DNA of 59,999 nt, from assembly GCA_910584575.1 (NCBI GenBank), contig CAJUBG010000020.1:1-59999 (forward strand), given 5' to 3'. Positions 51,579-59,999 of the stretch are shown one piece after another. How positions within the stretch are numbered: position 1 is the first letter of the stretch; each line of letters begins with the position of its first letter. The notes beneath the pieces are model-generated. The model ran no database searches and was not told the origin of the DNA. It saw only the letters and a program-made list of their open reading frames with translations. Both the position numbers and the translations under genes were made by a program. This stretch comes from an uncultured Dorea sp. GTDB taxonomy: Bacteria > Bacillota > Clostridia > Lachnospirales > Lachnospiraceae.

Positions 51579-52817
51579 TCATCGTGAACCCTTTCCCACA
51601 TGATATTCTGTTTTCATCATATACATAATGCTTCTGGAGGCAACGTCCACGATAATGAAGCCAAATGCTATCGCCAGGCAGGTAGCGAACAGCACAATCA
51701 TTTCCCCAAAAGCCAGATTAATGTCCTTGCTCACGCACCCATACATCATATAGTACAGGTTCGGGCCCGGAATCAACGGGAACACAGACGCAGTAAGGAA
51801 GATGGTAGACGGCGCCTTGTTGATTCTTGACATAAAGAAAGCATAGAACGCAACGAATACCGCCGCCACCAGCGTTGCCAGAAAATTACTTGGCCGCAGG
51901 GCGTAAACCAGGATATAGATTCCCCAGGTAAAAAACGCGCCGATACCTGAATACAAGACCTGCCGCCCTCTAATCTTAAACCACAGCGCGAACCCGATAC
52001 ATGCAACCGTACAGGATATCAACTGGATTGGTATATTATGGTTCAGAATAAATCCCTCCGACGCCGCGCCGTCAAGAATCATAATGGCAAGGGCAATCCC
52101 AAATGCAATCCCCGCTGCCCCTAACATAGAATTCATAATATGAAGCGCGCCGGAGATAAAATCTCTCTGCAATACATCCCTGATTCCGTTGGTAACGCCC
52201 AAGCCGCTAATCAGAAGCATTACGATTCCAATCATAACTCGGTCCGGGTGACTGCCGATTCCAAGGCGTATAGCCGCTAATATAATGATTTCCGACAGGA
52301 AGGAAAGAATCATATTGTAGACCAAAAGATTGCTCTCACGTTTTCCTAGCCAGTCCCCCACAACCACAATCATGAGGGAGACGAGTACGGCAACGACTGC
52401 GTCCGTAAGATTGCACCCAAAGAATACCGCAAACCCGGTTCCTCCCATAACGCCTGCGAAATATTTCACCGCCGGATGCTGTGCCTCCCGATCCAATACC
52501 TCCTGAAACTTCTCCCGAAACACCTTCTCGTCCGGCTTATTCGCACACACATATCGAGACAGGTTATTCAGATAATCCAGACGGTCAAAGTCAATGTCCG
52601 TTGACTCAATGTGGCGGATCTGCGTGATAATCTCGCCTTCCGGAGTCTCCACCGTTATCTGGAGGTTGCTTGGAATGGCGTACACATCGTATCTCTTAAA
52701 CCCATAGCTCTTACACATTCTGTAAAGACTGTCCTCCAAACGAAAATTCTCCGCCCCGCTTCGCAGCATCTCCTCTCCTACATCAAGGATCATCTGCACA
52801 ATCTTATTGTAATCCAT
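51579..52817 (-). CDS. threonine/serine exporter family (ThrE-type) membrane protein
   Basis: A 412-residue fused two-domain exporter-like protein. The N-terminal cytoplasmic part (about 1-120) has the ThrE signature MLRSGAENFRLEDSLYRMCK and YAIPSNLQITVE. About ten membrane helices follow, the C-terminal block carrying FPLIPGPNLYYMMYGCVSKD. It likely exports small amino acids. ATG 52817 has AAGGAGG 10 nt upstream; the ATG at 52826 is only 2 nt away from it. Confidence 0.88.
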   Translation of the reverse strand: MDYNKIVQMILDVGEEMLRSGAENFRLEDSLYRMCKSYGFKRYDVYAIPSNLQITVETPEGEIITQIRHIESTDIDFDRLDYLNNLSRYVCANKPDEKVFREKFQEVLDREAQHPAVKYFAGVMGGTGFAVFFGCNLTDAVVAVLVSLMIVVVGDWLGKRESNLLVYNMILSFLSEIIILAAIRLGIGSHPDRVMIGIVMLLISGLGVTNGIRDVLQRDFISGALHIMNSMLGAAGIAFGIALAIMILDGAASEGFILNHNIPIQLISCTVACIGFALWFKIRGRQVLYSGIGAFFTWGIYILVYALRPSNFLATLVAAVFVAFYAFFMSRINKAPSTIFLTASVFPLIPGPNLYYMMYGCVSKDINLAFGEMIVLFATCLAIAFGFIIVDVASRSIMYMMKTEYHVGKGSR

Positions 52818-52942
52818 AAATAACATTCCTCCTTAAAGAATTCAGAATAACCAAAATGCAGCTCAATCCAAAAACGGTATTACTTTATCACAAATTCCCA
52901 CAAGATACAAGTAAGAAATTTACTGTTTTTTAATATAAATAA

Positions 52943-52971
52943 TTGTGAACCTCTCAAGTAAATGGTATAAT
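52943..52971 (+). promoter_or_regulatory. promoter of second chemoreceptor gene
   Basis: TTGTGA (52943-52948) and TATAAT (52966-52971) with 17 bp between. The leader to the start codon is about 100 nt. Confidence 0.65.
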
Positions 52972-53082
52972 CACAATATAAATATCATTTGAGATAATCA
53001 GCCTATGTATTGGGGAATGCAGAACTGGTTTGGACTTATAATGAGAGTTAAGCAATATCTATATTGTAAAGGAGTAATGCAA

Positions 53083-54762
53083 ATGAAAAAAGCAATGAAA
53101 CAATCAAAACTCATCGCCATACTGAACGGGATATCTATACTTGCCCTGATTCTGACGATTATTCTTCTGGTAGCCTATTCCAACGTAAATCAGAAGCTCA
53201 GCATGGACAATGAAGCTCGGTTTGACCTGACCTATAACGCTAATCGGTTTATGAACGGCTCTGCCTACCTGACTAATGAGGTACGCGCCTATGCGGCAAC
53301 CGGAGACCAAGTACACTACGACAACTATTTTAATGAAATTAATAACCTGAAAAACCGTGACCTTGGAGTTGCGGCCATGCAGGAGATCGGCATTACCGAC
53401 GAGGAGCAGGCGATGATTGACGAGATGTCCGCCCTGTCCAACAACCTGGTTCCGTTGGAGGAAAACGCCATGGAGAATGTACAGGCAGGGAATCTTAAGG
53501 ATGCTCTGGATTACGTGTATGGCAAGGATTACAGCACGGCCATCACCCAGATTAACGCAATTAAAGAGCAATTCCTTTCTACTCTGGATACGAGAACCAA
53601 GGAGGATATCCAGAAGCTTAACCAGCGTTCCACAATCATCCGTCTGCTCATTATCCTCTCTATGGTGCTGGTAGGATGCATCCAGTTGATTGTTATGTAC
53701 GTTACGCGCAAACGCATCCTGAAGCCTATCATTGCTGTACGGGATCAGATGAGCGAGATTTCCACCGGAAACCTTTCTGCGGATTTCGCCCTGGAGTCAG
53801 ACACCTCTGAGATTGGAATGCTTGTTGACTCTATCCACGAGACGAAAAATGAACTTAAAAAATACATACATGATATTGATTCTAAGCTGGCGCAAATGGC
53901 TGGCGGCAAGATGGATCTGACTATTGACAATAATTACCTGGGCGAGTTCCTTCCAATACAGAATGCCCTCAGCCAGATTTTAGATTCCCTGAATCACGCG
54001 TTATTACAGATCAACCAGACCGCAGGACTGGTTTCCGACGAGTCTGAGCAGGTAGCGTCAGACGCACAGATTCTCTCCAACGGCGCTACTGAGCAAGCTT
54101 CCGCTATCCAGGAATTGTCCGCAAGCATCCAGGAGTTGTCCGGACAGGTGAAGTCCACCTCCCAAGACGCGGACGTTGCCCGGCAATCCTCCATTGACCT
54201 TGCCGGAAAGCTTAAAGCATGCAGCAAAAAGATGGAGGAGCTTACCTCCGCCATGGAGGATATTTCCGAATCCTCGCTGCAGATTAGCGGTATCATTAAG
54301 ACTATTGAGGATATTTCCTTCCAGACGAATATTCTTGCGCTTAATGCTTCGGTTGAGGCGGCGCGCGCCGGCAACCTGGGCAAAGGCTTTGCCGTTGTTG
54401 CGGATGAGGTACAGAGCCTTGCCAACAAGAGCTCTATTGCCGCAAAGGATATTACGAAGCTGATTGAGAATTCTTTAGAGCTTGTCAAACACGGCACGTC
54501 CCTGTCCGGCGACACGACGGAGGCGCTCTCTGTGGGCGTAACCGGCTCACAGAACACGGCTGAGCTGATACAGAAGATTGCAGACTCAGCGCAGCAGCAG
54601 GCAATGTCTCTTGAACAGCTTACCGCAGGCGTTGATCAGATTTCTGATGTTGTTCATACCAATACAGTGACTGCCGAAAAATCTGCCTCCTCTGCCAGTG
54701 AGTTGTATAAGCAGGCGGGAGAATTAAAGAGATCGGTTCAGAAGTTCCAGCTTCGCAGATAA
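53083..54762 (+). CDS. methyl-accepting chemotaxis protein (four-helix sensor)
   Basis: A 559-residue receptor with a first helix at about 9-30, an all-helical extracellular domain (about 31-182), a second helix at about 183-205, HAMP (about 206-260) and the MCP domain. The signalling tip reads ISFQTNILALNASVEAARAG. Its sensor is shorter than that of the receptor at 22849-24864 and has no Cache fold. AAAGGAG precedes ATG 53083; the frame extends upstream to 53005 without support. Confidence 0.93.
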   Translation: MKKAMKQSKLIAILNGISILALILTIILLVAYSNVNQKLSMDNEARFDLTYNANRFMNGSAYLTNEVRAYAATGDQVHYDNYFNEINNLKNRDLGVAAMQEIGITDEEQAMIDEMSALSNNLVPLEENAMENVQAGNLKDALDYVYGKDYSTAITQINAIKEQFLSTLDTRTKEDIQKLNQRSTIIRLLIILSMVLVGCIQLIVMYVTRKRILKPIIAVRDQMSEISTGNLSADFALESDTSEIGMLVDSIHETKNELKKYIHDIDSKLAQMAGGKMDLTIDNNYLGEFLPIQNALSQILDSLNHALLQINQTAGLVSDESEQVASDAQILSNGATEQASAIQELSASIQELSGQVKSTSQDADVARQSSIDLAGKLKACSKKMEELTSAMEDISESSLQISGIIKTIEDISFQTNILALNASVEAARAGNLGKGFAVVADEVQSLANKSSIAAKDITKLIENSLELVKHGTSLSGDTTEALSVGVTGSQNTAELIQKIADSAQQQAMSLEQLTAGVDQISDVVHTNTVTAEKSASSASELYKQAGELKRSVQKFQLRR

Positions 54763-54768
54763 AACAAT

Positions 54769-54805
54769 GCGCGTCAGGATATGCACTATGGCAGCCCTGA
54801 CGCGC
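54769..54805. terminator. terminator between chemoreceptor and oxidoreductase genes
   Basis: GCGCGTCAGG and CCTGACGCGC form a perfect 10-bp stem around a 17-nt loop. T-rich sequence follows on both strands. The flanking genes converge here. Confidence 0.8.
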
Positions 54806-54812
54806 TGATTTG

Positions 54813-55784
54813 TTATACCTCACAAGCATAGCGGATTCCCAGAATCTCACGTATCCTGTCCATCAATTCCATCACGGCTACACTGTTGGCAAGAGGCATC
54901 TCTTTACATTCAATCTCACCGTTTTCTAAAGCCTTGCGGCATGACTCCACTTCATATTCAAACCCTGTAATCTGTTCCGGTATCTCATACTGCTTTATCA
55001 GCCTTCTGTCAAGATCATAGGCGCTGATTGCCTCACAGTTGTTGATATTCTCCACAACAAGATATCCTTTATCTCCATGTATGATACCCCTGCGGTCTGT
55101 AAGCGCCTGCATGTTAGAGTGAAGAAGCGCCATCCTCCCATTTTTCCAGGTCAGAGTGATACTGTTCTGCAAATCCACTCCCTTGTCTGACAGAATCCCC
55201 TGCGCCGTGACGTCCTGATAGTCCTCCCCAAATACCATCAGCGCAAAATTAATGGGATATACCCCCAAATCCAACAAAGCGCCCCCGCCAAGGTCTGATC
55301 TGACCAGACGTTCCTTATTCCCAATCGCGTATCCAAGATTCGCCGTCAGAGAGGTAACCTCTCCAATGATACCGCTGTCCACAGCCTCGCGGATTAGTGT
55401 CCTTGAAGGCATATACCGAGTCCATATGGCCTCTGCCAGAAGCAGCTTCTTCTTTCTTGCTATTCCAACCACATCTTTTGCCTGAGAACTGTTAATCATG
55501 AATGCTTTTTCACAGAGTACATGCTTGCCGTGTTCCAGACACATCTTTACATGCTCATAATGGTGTGAATGTGGCGTCGCAACGTAAACCAGGTCTACAT
55601 ACGAATCCATTAACATCTCCTGGTAGCTTCCGTATGCCTTGGGAATCTGATATTGTTTCGCGAAATTCTCTGCTTTTTCGAGGCTTCTGGATGCTACTGC
55701 ATATATTTCTGTCTTGTCCATACTGCCGACAGTCTCCGCCATCTTATGGGCGATGCTGCCTGCTCCTAAAATTCCAATCTTCAT
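54813..55784 (-). CDS. Gfo/Idh/MocA family oxidoreductase
   Basis: A 323-residue NAD(P)-dependent oxidoreductase. The Rossmann start is KIGILGAGSIAHKMAETV, and the catalytic-region lysine is in HVLCEKAFMINS. A C-terminal alpha/beta domain follows (about 125-323) with GGGALLDLGVYPINFALMVF. Such enzymes act on sugars, inositol or dihydrodiols. Monocistronic; the substrate is not predictable. Confidence 0.9.
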   Translation of the reverse strand: MKIGILGAGSIAHKMAETVGSMDKTEIYAVASRSLEKAENFAKQYQIPKAYGSYQEMLMDSYVDLVYVATPHSHHYEHVKMCLEHGKHVLCEKAFMINSSQAKDVVGIARKKKLLLAEAIWTRYMPSRTLIREAVDSGIIGEVTSLTANLGYAIGNKERLVRSDLGGGALLDLGVYPINFALMVFGEDYQDVTAQGILSDKGVDLQNSITLTWKNGRMALLHSNMQALTDRRGIIHGDKGYLVVENINNCEAISAYDLDRRLIKQYEIPEQITGFEYEVESCRKALENGEIECKEMPLANSVAVMELMDRIREILGIRYACEV

Positions 55785-55824
55785 GTTCTTTTTGCTCTCC
55801 TTATGAATTTAAAACCCAAAATAT

Positions 55825-57354
55825 TCATACCAACGTTATCCGATAAATCATATTATTGGTATTGCCCTCTGCCTCGACAGCACCTAGGTCAACTAAAATC
55901 TGCATATATCTCCATGCCGTGGTTCTTGATTTTTTAGTTATTGCCATTACTTCCTGAATCGTAATCTCATCTTTCTTTTCCAATTCTCCTATAACTAACT
56001 TTAATTTATCAAAGTCTTTTGGTTTCAATACTTGTTTCATACTTGTTTCAAAACTTGTTTCATTTTTCTCTACACTTTCCTGCACATTCAAAAATGCCGG
56101 ATGAATGGGAATCCTTATTCTCATAGCCCTTCTATCTTCATCTGTAAAAAATTCTGCCCGTGGTGAACCGTTTTTCTGCAGCTCTCCTTGTATCGTAGGA
56201 ATACCTGATGAATGCCCCTCTGACAAATCTAACTCTTTCAGAAACTCTCCTAATCTTCTATTGCGGTAATATCTGGAAACAAATCTTTTTCCCTCCGCTA
56301 TTGTCTTTTCTGAAATTGACCGATCAATACCTGGAAAATTCATGATATTTATACAATCCGGTTCTATTTCTATTGTTACAGGTTCACATGACATATACTC
56401 TCGATGATAAAATGCATTAACCACAGCTTCTTCAATCGCTTGGTATGGATAATTCATAATTCTAAGTGCTTCCATCTGATTCGGAACTTTGATTACCTTT
56501 TCACGGATAAAAAGATTGCGAAAGCGTTCCATTGTTGCCTGAATCATCTGTGGAACAGATCCTGTAATATTAGGAAAATCTTCACTAACATTTGGATTTT
56601 CCACACTGCCTTCTGGAAATGAGGTCATCTGCACATAAGTATATCGAAAAAATTTGTCCGGATGCTCACAAAACATCATAACTGCCACATTTTGGATATA
56701 TCTGAGTTCTGGCGGTCCCACTAGCAACTGCATATCTTCCAATATTTCCTCCACTCCACGTTCTCGAACCTGTTTTGCAAGTTTGCTTCCTGTTTTACGT
56801 AAATGATCCTCCAAAAGAATTGGGGAAATATCCTCAAAAGTAGCTTTATGATTTGCCCTACAGTCAAAAGGCGTCTGATCAGACATATTAATCAGTTCTC
56901 GTTCTTGTTCAGGATTTGCTTTTACAGAGCTTGTCAGGTAACGAATATAATAACTGTATTTCTTATCTTTTTTTCCTGTAACATAATCCGGTGATTTGTA
57001 AGGCCGCTGCTGTCCGGTTCTGGCAACAATGACAAGAATCCATCTGCTGTCTACTTCAGATATAATTACCTTTGGGAAATATGGCGGAGATATTCTATTA
57101 TTAAACCCTAGCATTTCTTTCTGAATTTTATCCAGCATATCCTCCGGCACACCTTTTACAGGACGGACTGCCACGCCATTTTTCTCTTCTACCCCAACAA
57201 CAATATATCCACCGCCATCATTATTATAATCATTTGCAAATGCACAAATACTATGATAGATATCGTCTGGATTCCATCCTGCCTTAAATTCTATGCGGTC
57301 TGATTCTATTTTTCTTTTGCTTAGTAAATCTTCAATGCTTATTTCAAGTTCCAT
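55825..57354 (-). CDS. AlbA_2 domain protein (ATP-binding/HTH transcriptional regulator-like)
   Basis: A 509-residue protein. The N-terminal AlbA_2 domain (about 10-130) has RIEFKAGWNPDDIYHSICAF and DGGGYIVVGVEEKNG. The middle contains AIEEAVVNAFYHREYMSCEP, as in the ATPase-like part of this family. The C-terminus is a winged helix (ITIQEVMAITKKSRTTAWRY). Function is not settled; some members accompany defence islands. GGAG lies 8 nt before ATG 57354, and the longer frame to 57486 lacks a ribosome site. It is more A+T-rich than its neighbours, a hint of later acquisition. Confidence 0.85.
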   Translation of the reverse strand: MELEISIEDLLSKRKIESDRIEFKAGWNPDDIYHSICAFANDYNNDGGGYIVVGVEEKNGVAVRPVKGVPEDMLDKIQKEMLGFNNRISPPYFPKVIISEVDSRWILVIVARTGQQRPYKSPDYVTGKKDKKYSYYIRYLTSSVKANPEQERELINMSDQTPFDCRANHKATFEDISPILLEDHLRKTGSKLAKQVRERGVEEILEDMQLLVGPPELRYIQNVAVMMFCEHPDKFFRYTYVQMTSFPEGSVENPNVSEDFPNITGSVPQMIQATMERFRNLFIREKVIKVPNQMEALRIMNYPYQAIEEAVVNAFYHREYMSCEPVTIEIEPDCINIMNFPGIDRSISEKTIAEGKRFVSRYYRNRRLGEFLKELDLSEGHSSGIPTIQGELQKNGSPRAEFFTDEDRRAMRIRIPIHPAFLNVQESVEKNETSFETSMKQVLKPKDFDKLKLVIGELEKKDEITIQEVMAITKKSRTTAWRYMQILVDLGAVEAEGNTNNMIYRITLV

Positions 57355-57450
57355 AGTATCAACTCCAATCAAAATCAAATATAGTATTAATGCTTTACTC
57401 TTGTCATCTTCGTCCTTAATGCATTCATGCGAAAAGCTTCTTGAGAGGAA

Positions 57451-57487
57451 GATGACCTTGAAGGTGTGTTTCCCCCCCAAGGTCATC
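57451..57487. repeat. inverted repeat between AlbA_2 gene and ppdK
   Basis: GATGACCTTG (57451-57460) and CAAGGTCATC (57478-57487) are perfect inverted copies with a 17-nt loop containing seven C. It lies 97 bp upstream of the AlbA_2 gene. It could be an operator of that gene or a stem after ppdK; no T-run follows on the minus strand. Confidence 0.4.
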
Positions 57488-57588
57488 GTTTAGGTCTATT
57501 TTTATTGATTTTCAGTTACTCCACCAACAAAATTATCTTCTGCGGTGAAGAATATCTTATTCTGCAAAAACAATTTTTTACCAATACT

Positions 57589-59999
57589 CTATTTGTTTGC
57601 AATTGCCGCCTGTGCTGCCGCCAGTCTTGCAATCGGCACACGGAATGGTGAACAGGATACATAATCCAGACCAATCTTATGGCAGAACTCTACGGAACTT
57701 GGATCTCCGCCGTGCTCGCCGCAGATACCGATATGAAGCTTCGGATTAGCCGGCTTGCCTAACTTAAGGGCAGTCTCCATCAGCTTACCAACACCTGTCT
57801 GGTCAAGCTTCGCAAACGGATCATTCTCGTAAATCTTAGCGTCATAGTATCCTTCCAGGAACTTACCGGCGTCATCACGTGAGAAGCCAAAGGTCATCTG
57901 CGTCAGGTCATTGGTACCGAAGCAGAAGAAGTCAGCCTCCTTAGCAATCTCGTCCGCTGTAAGAGCTGCTCTTGGGATCTCGATCATCGTACCAACTTCA
58001 TACTCAAGCTCAATACCTGCTGCCGCGATCTCAGCGTCCGCTGTCTCAACGACAAACTTCTTTACATACTTAAGCTCTTTGATATCGCCAATCAACGGGA
58101 TCATAATCTCCGGCTTAACCGCCCAGTCCGGATGAGCCTTCTTCACATTGATCGCCGCGCGGATTACAGCCTTTGTCTGCATCTTCGCAATCTCAGGATA
58201 GGTAACTGCAAGACGGCATCCACGATGTCCCATCATCGGGTTAAACTCATGGAGAGAATCGATCAGAGTCTTAATCTGCTCTACGGTCTTGCCCTGAGCG
58301 TCAGCCAGCTTCTTGATATCCTCCTCCTCTGTTGGAACGAACTCATGAAGCGGCGGATCTAAGAAACGAATCGTAACCGGATTGCCCTCCAACGCTGTAT
58401 AGAGAGCCTCGAAATCTCCCTGCTGATATGGAAGAATCTTCTCAAGGGCTGCTTCTCTTTCTTCTACCGTATCAGAACAGATCATCTCACGGAATGCAGC
58501 AATTCTGTCCTCCTCAAAGAACATATGCTCTGTACGGCAAAGGCCGATACCTTCTGCGCCAAGCTCAACAGCCTTCTTCGCGTCTGCCGGTGTATCAGCA
58601 TTGGTACGAACGCTCAATCTTCTATACTTGTCCGCCCATGCCATGATTCTTCCGAACTCTCCCGCAATCTTAGCGTCAACAGTAGGAATGATTCCGTCAT
58701 AGATGTTACCGGTTGTACCGTCAATAGAGATAGCGTCTCCCTCGTGGAATTCCTTTCCTGCCAGCGTAAACTTCTTATTCTCCTCATCCATAGCGATATC
58801 GCCGCATCCGGATACACAGCATGTACCCATTCCACGGGCAACAACCGCTGCATGGCTTGTCATACCGCCGCGGACAGTCAGGATACCCTGTGAAGACTTC
58901 ATACCTGTGATATCCTCCGGTGATGTCTCAAGACGTACAAGAACAACCTTCTCTCCTCTTGCATGCCACTCTACCGCATCCTCTGCCGTAAATACAACCT
59001 TACCACATGCAGCTCCCGGAGATGCGCCAAGACCCTTCCCCATCGGTGTAGCAGCCTTCAGGGCAGCAGCGTCGAACTGTGGATGAAGCAGGGTATCTAA
59101 GTTACGAGGATCAATCATCGCAACAGCTTCCTCCTCTGTTCTCATGCCTTCATCTACAAGGTCACATGCAATCTTAAGGGCAGCCTGAGCCGTTCTCTTA
59201 CCATTACGTGTCTGCAACATATAAAGCTTGCCGTGCTCTACCGTAAACTCCATATCCTGCATATCTCTGTAATGCTTCTCAAGAGTCTCGCATACCTTCT
59301 TAAACTGAACAAATGCTTCTGGGAATTTCTGCTCCATCTCGGAAATGTGCATCGGTGTACGTACACCTGCAACTACGTCCTCGCCCTGTGCGTTCGTCAG
59401 GAACTCACCGAACAGACCGTTCTCTCCTGTGGCCGGATCACGGGTAAATGCAACGCCTGTACCGCAGTCGTCACCCATGTTACCAAATGCCATGGACTGA
59501 ACGTTTACAGCGGTTCCCCATGAATACGGGATATCGTTGTCACGACGGTATACGTTCGCTCTTGGGTTGTCCCATGAACGGAATACAGCCTTGATAGCGC
59601 CCATTAACTGCTCCTTCGGGTCAGTCGGGAAATCCTGTCCGAGCTTTTCCTTATATTCTGCCTTGAACTGTCCTGCAAGGCTCTTAAGATCCTCAGCCGT
59701 AAGCTCAACATCCTGCTTAACGCCCTTCTCCTCTTTCATCTTGTCGATCAGTTCTTCAAAATATTTCTTACCAACCTCCATAACTACGTCTGAGTACATC
59801 TGGATAAATCTTCTGTAACAGTCCCATGCCCAGCGCGGGTTGCCGGACTTCTCAGCAAGTGTCTCCACAACATCTTCATTCAGACCAAGGTTCAGGATGG
59901 TATCCATCATACCTGGCATGGATGCTCTTGCACCGGAACGAACGGAAACAAGAAGCGGATTCTCTTTGTCACCGAATTTCTTCTCTGTAATGGCTTCCA
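57589..59999 (-). CDS. ppdK: pyruvate, phosphate dikinase (N-terminus outside the window)
   Basis: The C-terminal 800 or so residues of PPDK, which interconverts pyruvate + ATP + Pi and PEP + AMP + PPi in central carbon metabolism. The phospho-histidine region is GGMTSHAAVVARGMGTCCVS. The C-terminal PEP/pyruvate barrel has PMMGHRGCRL and GICGEHGGDPSSVEF. The frame is open to the window edge (reading SVRSGARASMPGMMD), so the ATG at 59919 is internal. Full length is expected to be near 875 residues. Confidence 0.96.
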   Translation of the reverse strand, partial: EAITEKKFGDKENPLLVSVRSGARASMPGMMDTILNLGLNEDVVETLAEKSGNPRWAWDCYRRFIQMYSDVVMEVGKKYFEELIDKMKEEKGVKQDVELTAEDLKSLAGQFKAEYKEKLGQDFPTDPKEQLMGAIKAVFRSWDNPRANVYRRDNDIPYSWGTAVNVQSMAFGNMGDDCGTGVAFTRDPATGENGLFGEFLTNAQGEDVVAGVRTPMHISEMEQKFPEAFVQFKKVCETLEKHYRDMQDMEFTVEHGKLYMLQTRNGKRTAQAALKIACDLVDEGMRTEEEAVAMIDPRNLDTLLHPQFDAAALKAATPMGKGLGASPGAACGKVVFTAEDAVEWHARGEKVVLVRLETSPEDITGMKSSQGILTVRGGMTSHAAVVARGMGTCCVSGCGDIAMDEENKKFTLAGKEFHEGDAISIDGTTGNIYDGIIPTVDAKIAGEFGRIMAWADKYRRLSVRTNADTPADAKKAVELGAEGIGLCRTEHMFFEEDRIAAFREMICSDTVEEREAALEKILPYQQGDFEALYTALEGNPVTIRFLDPPLHEFVPTEEEDIKKLADAQGKTVEQIKTLIDSLHEFNPMMGHRGCRLAVTYPEIAKMQTKAVIRAAINVKKAHPDWAVKPEIMIPLIGDIKELKYVKKFVVETADAEIAAAGIELEYEVGTMIEIPRAALTADEIAKEADFFCFGTNDLTQMTFGFSRDDAGKFLEGYYDAKIYENDPFAKLDQTGVGKLMETALKLGKPANPKLHIGICGEHGGDPSSVEFCHKIGLDYVSCSPFRVPIARLAAAQAAIANK

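Overview
The window looks like a chromosomal segment from a low-to-mid GC, spore-lineage Firmicute, most likely a Lachnospiraceae (Clostridia). This rests on gene families seen here together: DUF5721, MurT/GatD, a Csp-like subtilase, pyruvate phosphate dikinase, ThrE-type exporter and Cache-type chemoreceptors. Shine-Dalgarno sites are strong (AAGGAG/GGAGG) and an HrcA CIRCE operator is present. No species name can be given from sequence alone.

Layout. 1-5.9 kb: tail of tRNA-Gly, a D-2-hydroxyacid dehydrogenase, phosphatidylethanolamine synthesis (pssA-psd), a PAS-CPBP membrane protein, an LspA-like protein, a coiled-coil protein and the C-terminal part of a Csp-like S8 protease. 5.99-14.17 kb: an A+T-rich element of about 8.2 kb that splits this protease gene at its catalytic Asp motif (ILDTG). 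It carries a large serine recombinase at one end, two CRISPR-type arrays with a duplicated 221-bp leader, a third decayed array, an IS with inverted repeats, and wreckage of a tyrosine recombinase, a cysteine-rich KTR protein, an IS3-type orfA and a DUF6870-like gene. No cas gene is visible. 14.2-22.1 kb: N-terminal protease part, clpX, ligA, an rluF-like gene and a three-gene O-acetylation cassette (SGNH, MBOAT, DHHW). 22.2-28.5 kb: DUF5721, a chemoreceptor, CIRCE-controlled htpG and an AAA/DUF4143 ATPase. 28.6-38.6 kb: a FtsX-type ABC exporter, GNAT, GH20 hexosaminidase with an AraC regulator, a probable structured RNA, and gatD-murT. 38.7-49.1 kb: tRNA-Ser(CGA), then a composite operon (solute-binding lipoprotein, two sugar-type permeases, HlyD-like adaptor, FtsX-like permease) divergent from a two-component system, an XRE regulator and a nitroreductase. 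49.1-60 kb: proC, an ornithine cyclodeaminase homologue, DUF3788, ThrE, a second chemoreceptor, a Gfo/Idh oxidoreductase, an AlbA-type regulator and the truncated ppdK.

The most notable region is the 8.2-kb element. Joining its two edges at a shared GGG restores the protease reading frame exactly, so the element behaves like the serine-recombinase intervening elements known from sporulation genes. Inside it, the last, degenerate repeat of two arrays overlaps the stop codon region of a decayed tyrosine recombinase gene, and each intact leader carries its own promoter and a conserved 28-codon ORF with a Shine-Dalgarno site. This combination of recombinase, repeat array and small peptide is the best candidate here for something not yet described.

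Limits: all calls come from reading the sequence; no database search, folding or alignment program was run.
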